The notes beneath the pieces were generated by a model. The model was not told where the DNA came from. It was given only the letters and a program-made list of their open reading frames with translations, and made no database searches. Made by a program: the position numbers and the translations under genes. DNA of 15,358 bases from Neomoorella mulderi (lineage in GTDB: Bacteria > Bacillota > DSM-521 > Neomoorellales > Neomoorellaceae), in contig DRZV01000073.1 of the NCBI GenBank assembly GCA_011375465.1, positions 1 to 15,358 on the forward strand, given 5' to 3'. The number at the start of each line of letters is the position of its first letter. Positions within the stretch are counted from its first letter, which is position 1. Positions 13,390 to 15,358 of this stretch are shown piece by piece.

Positions 13390-13783
13390 AAAAGAGGCGT
13401 TTCGTTTTGTAAAATTTAATCTGGTGGGAGTGGCCAACACCGCCGTAGACTTCAGCGTGTTCTGCCTCCTCACTTTTTGGGGCGTATATTACATGGTGGC
13501 CCAGGTGATCTCTTACACCTGCGGCATTATAAACAGCTTTGTTTTAAACCGCTACTGGACTTTTGAAATGAAGGGCACCCCCAAAGGAGGGGAAGCCATA
13601 AAATTCTTGTCGGTCAATTTGGTCTCTATGGGGGTTTCCCTGGCAGCCCTTTACGGTCTGAGGGTCTTTCTGGGAGTGCTCTTGGCCAAAGGGGCGGCCA
13701 CTGCTCTGGCAGCTCTGGTTAATTTTACTGGCAACCGGTTTTGGGTTTTCGCCCCTGGATGCCGGATTAAACATCTGGAATAG
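13373..13783 (+). CDS. GtrA-family membrane protein (putative lipid-linked sugar flippase)
   Basis: A 136-residue protein with four predicted membrane helices, the hallmark of the GtrA family. GtrA proteins accompany GtrB-type transferases and are thought to flip undecaprenyl-phosphate sugars across the membrane. The N-terminal motif RFVKFNLVGVANTAVDFSVF (12-31), NSFVLNRYWTF (near 55-65) and the C-terminal FTGNRFWVF are family features. The frame is open from TTG 13352, but ATG 13373, with GGGTGGG at 13361-13367 ahead of it and a typical GtrA N-terminus after it, is the better start. It lies between the GT2 gene, which it overlaps, and the oxidoreductase 11 bases downstream. Confidence 0.9.
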   Translation: MKIELKKEAFRFVKFNLVGVANTAVDFSVFCLLTFWGVYYMVAQVISYTCGIINSFVLNRYWTFEMKGTPKGGEAIKFLSVNLVSMGVSLAALYGLRVFLGVLLAKGAATALAALVNFTGNRFWVFAPGCRIKHLE

Positions 13784-13794
13784 GGGGAGGTAAG

Positions 13795-15358
13795 GTGTTC
13801 AGGAAATGGATACTCTGGGGGACAATATTGCTCCTCTCTGTACTGGCGGCCTCCTGCGCCGGGGGTAGATCCAGACCCATAGGGGATTGTCCCCCTGCTC
13901 CTCCTCCAACAGAGGGGGCCCGCTATGACGTTATAGTGTTCGGGGGTCAGCCGGAGGGGATAGCCGCTGCCGTGGCCGCGGCCCGTCAGGGCCTTTCGGT
14001 CCTCCTGGTGGAGGAGAGGGAAGGGCTGGGAGGGCTGTTCACCTATGGCTGGTTAAATTTTCTGGACATGAACTATGGCCCCCAGCATGAACTCCTGACC
14101 CGGGGGACTTTCCTGGAATTCTACAAGCGGATAGGTAAAAGCCCGGTTTTCGACGTGGAGGAGGCTAAGGGGATCTTTCAAGACATGGTATCCAGCCACC
14201 CCAATATTGCTTTGAGCCTGAATACCCGCCTGGTGGAGCCGCTGCTCCAAGGGGAAAAATTGGTGGGGATCAGGGTAAAGCGGGACGGTCAGGAGTTAAA
14301 CCTCTATGCCGAAAGGTTCATAGATGCCAGCGCCGATGCTGATCTGGCGGCTGCGGCCGGAGTTCCCTATACCGTAGGGGCTGAAGATATGGGGGAGCCT
14401 TCCCGCTGTCAGGCGGCCACTTTAATCTTCCAGCTGGGCAACATCGATTGGGAGACCCTCACCGCTGCGGTGAAGGGAGGTCAGTTCGAGGGCACCAAAA
14501 TAAACGAGAGGGCTGCCTGGGGATTTGCTCAACTGGGTAAGAAGTATCAGCCCTCTACTCCCCGCCTGCGGCTGAGGGGGTTGAATGTGGCCCGACAGAA
14601 GGATGGTTCTGTGCTCATCAATGCCCTGCAGATTTTTTATGTAAACGGGCTGGAGGAGGCTTCTAAGAAAGAGGCCCTGGAGCTGGCCCGAAAGGAGCTT
14701 CCGGCCATCACCAGCTTTTTAAAGAAAAACCTCCCAGGGTTTGAAAAGGCGGAACTCCTGGGGTCAGCCCCTGAGCTATACATCAGGGAGACCCGGCATA
14801 TAAAGGCCCTTTATCAGCTGGATATAAATGACGTGGTCTTTAACCGCTATTTCCCCGACGCCATAGCCCTGGGATCCTACCCGGTGGATGTGCAGGCCAC
14901 CTCTCCCCAAGATACGGGATATGTCTACGGGCGGCCGGTAGTCTACAGCATACCTTTCCGCTGCCTAGTACCCGTCCGGGTAGAAAACCTCCTGGTGGTG
15001 GGCCGCTCAGCCGGCTACACCCATCTGGCCGCCGGTAGCGCCAGGGTGGTGCCGGTGGGCATGGCCACGGCAGACGCGGCGGGGGTGGCCTGTGCCCATT
15101 CCCTCAAAACCGGCCGGGGTTTTAAAGAGATAGCCCTTAACTCCCAGGATGTGGCAGAAATCCAGAAGATGCTTAAAGATATGGGGGGATATATACGGGA
15201 TTACAAAATCCCTAACCCCCTGGAAAAACACTGGGCCTTCGAGAGTTTGAAGTTCGTCAACCGCTGGGGGTTGATTGTGGCCGGCTATGATAATGACTGG
15301 GGGCTGGATAAACCGATCAAACCCCTCAGCTTCTACTACATGACCGCTAATGCCTTGA
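13795..15358 (+). CDS. FAD-dependent oxidoreductase lipoprotein with SLH domain, 3' partial
   Basis: The frame is open for 521 codons and leaves the window, so the gene is truncated by the window edge. GTG 13795 follows GGGGGAGG (13783-13790). Residues 4-21 form a lipoprotein signal with lipobox LAASC (Cys21), then a proline-rich spacer. Residues 44-74 are a dinucleotide-binding fold (YDVIVFGGQPEG, then VLLVEE) of the FAD-dependent oxidoreductase family PF12831. FIDASADADLAAAAG (near 178-192) and NLLVVGRSAGYTHLAAGSARV (near 398-418) are further FAD-domain motifs. Residues about 475-521 read as one SLH repeat (KHWAFESLKFV, then GLIVAGYDNDWGLDKPI), which binds secondary cell-wall polymers. Substrate unknown. 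Position behind the glycan genes suggests an extracellular role, perhaps on carbohydrate, but that is inference. Confidence 0.88.
   Translation, partial: MFRKWILWGTILLLSVLAASCAGGRSRPIGDCPPAPPPTEGARYDVIVFGGQPEGIAAAVAAARQGLSVLLVEEREGLGGLFTYGWLNFLDMNYGPQHELLTRGTFLEFYKRIGKSPVFDVEEAKGIFQDMVSSHPNIALSLNTRLVEPLLQGEKLVGIRVKRDGQELNLYAERFIDASADADLAAAAGVPYTVGAEDMGEPSRCQAATLIFQLGNIDWETLTAAVKGGQFEGTKINERAAWGFAQLGKKYQPSTPRLRLRGLNVARQKDGSVLINALQIFYVNGLEEASKKEALELARKELPAITSFLKKNLPGFEKAELLGSAPELYIRETRHIKALYQLDINDVVFNRYFPDAIALGSYPVDVQATSPQDTGYVYGRPVVYSIPFRCLVPVRVENLLVVGRSAGYTHLAAGSARVVPVGMATADAAGVACAHSLKTGRGFKEIALNSQDVAEIQKMLKDMGGYIRDYKIPNPLEKHWAFESLKFVNRWGLIVAGYDNDWGLDKPIKPLSFYYMTANAL

Noticed and set aside
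12544..13473. 309-codon open frame on the minus strand
   Set aside because: Antisense to the GT2 and GtrA genes, both well identified; no motif is visible in the reverse product.

Overview
The window looks like a chromosomal segment of a low-branching, probably thermophilic, spore-forming clostridial Firmicute (Moorella / Thermoanaerobacterales / Desulfotomaculum-like). This is inferred from the MazE-MazF pair of the Bacillus EndoA type, a Spo0F-like response regulator, a compact tsaE-tsaB-rimI-tsaD operon, heavy use of AGG and ATA codons, purine-rich Shine-Dalgarno sites, frequent TTG/GTG starts, and an SLH cell-surface domain. All supported genes are on the + strand. I see no tRNA, rRNA, CRISPR array, insertion sequence or phage gene.

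Layout. 1-441: the tail of a MazE-type antitoxin and the complete MazF toxin. 446-1120: a class I glutamine-amidotransferase-like peptidase (PuuD family). 1121-1215: a gap carrying a sigma-H-like promoter, leading to a single-domain response regulator (1216-1599) and then a terminator-like hairpin. 1649-5460: a tightly packed housekeeping operon: thiE, family 4 uracil-DNA glycosylase, tsaE, tsaB, rimI, tsaD. Neighbours mostly overlap by a few bases. The three tsa genes supply most of the machinery for the t6A modification of tRNA; TsaC is not here.

5549-8843: a pst phosphate-uptake operon (PstS lipoprotein, PstC and PstA permeases, PstB ATPase). PstB is broken in this sequence. It has no credible start or ribosome site at the pstA junction, a clear one-base frameshift just before its Q-loop, and a short C-terminus. 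No phoU follows.

8844-9040: about 200 bases without a protein gene. They contain a good inverted repeat that folds on paper into a three-way junction, followed by a U-run and then the 5-formyltetrahydrofolate cyclo-ligase gene (9041-9598). This is the best candidate for an undescribed element, possibly a leader or riboswitch.

9595-15358: a surface-glycan module. It holds a secreted or anchored GH26-like glycosidase with an extra N-terminal domain, a PIG-V-like GT-C mannosyltransferase, a DPM1-like polyprenyl-phosphate glycosyltransferase, and a GtrA flippase-like protein. It ends with a lipoprotein FAD-dependent oxidoreductase that runs into an SLH domain at the window edge. Together they suggest synthesis and flipping of a polyprenyl-phosphate sugar, its transfer outside the membrane, and extracellular trimming or oxidation of the glycan.
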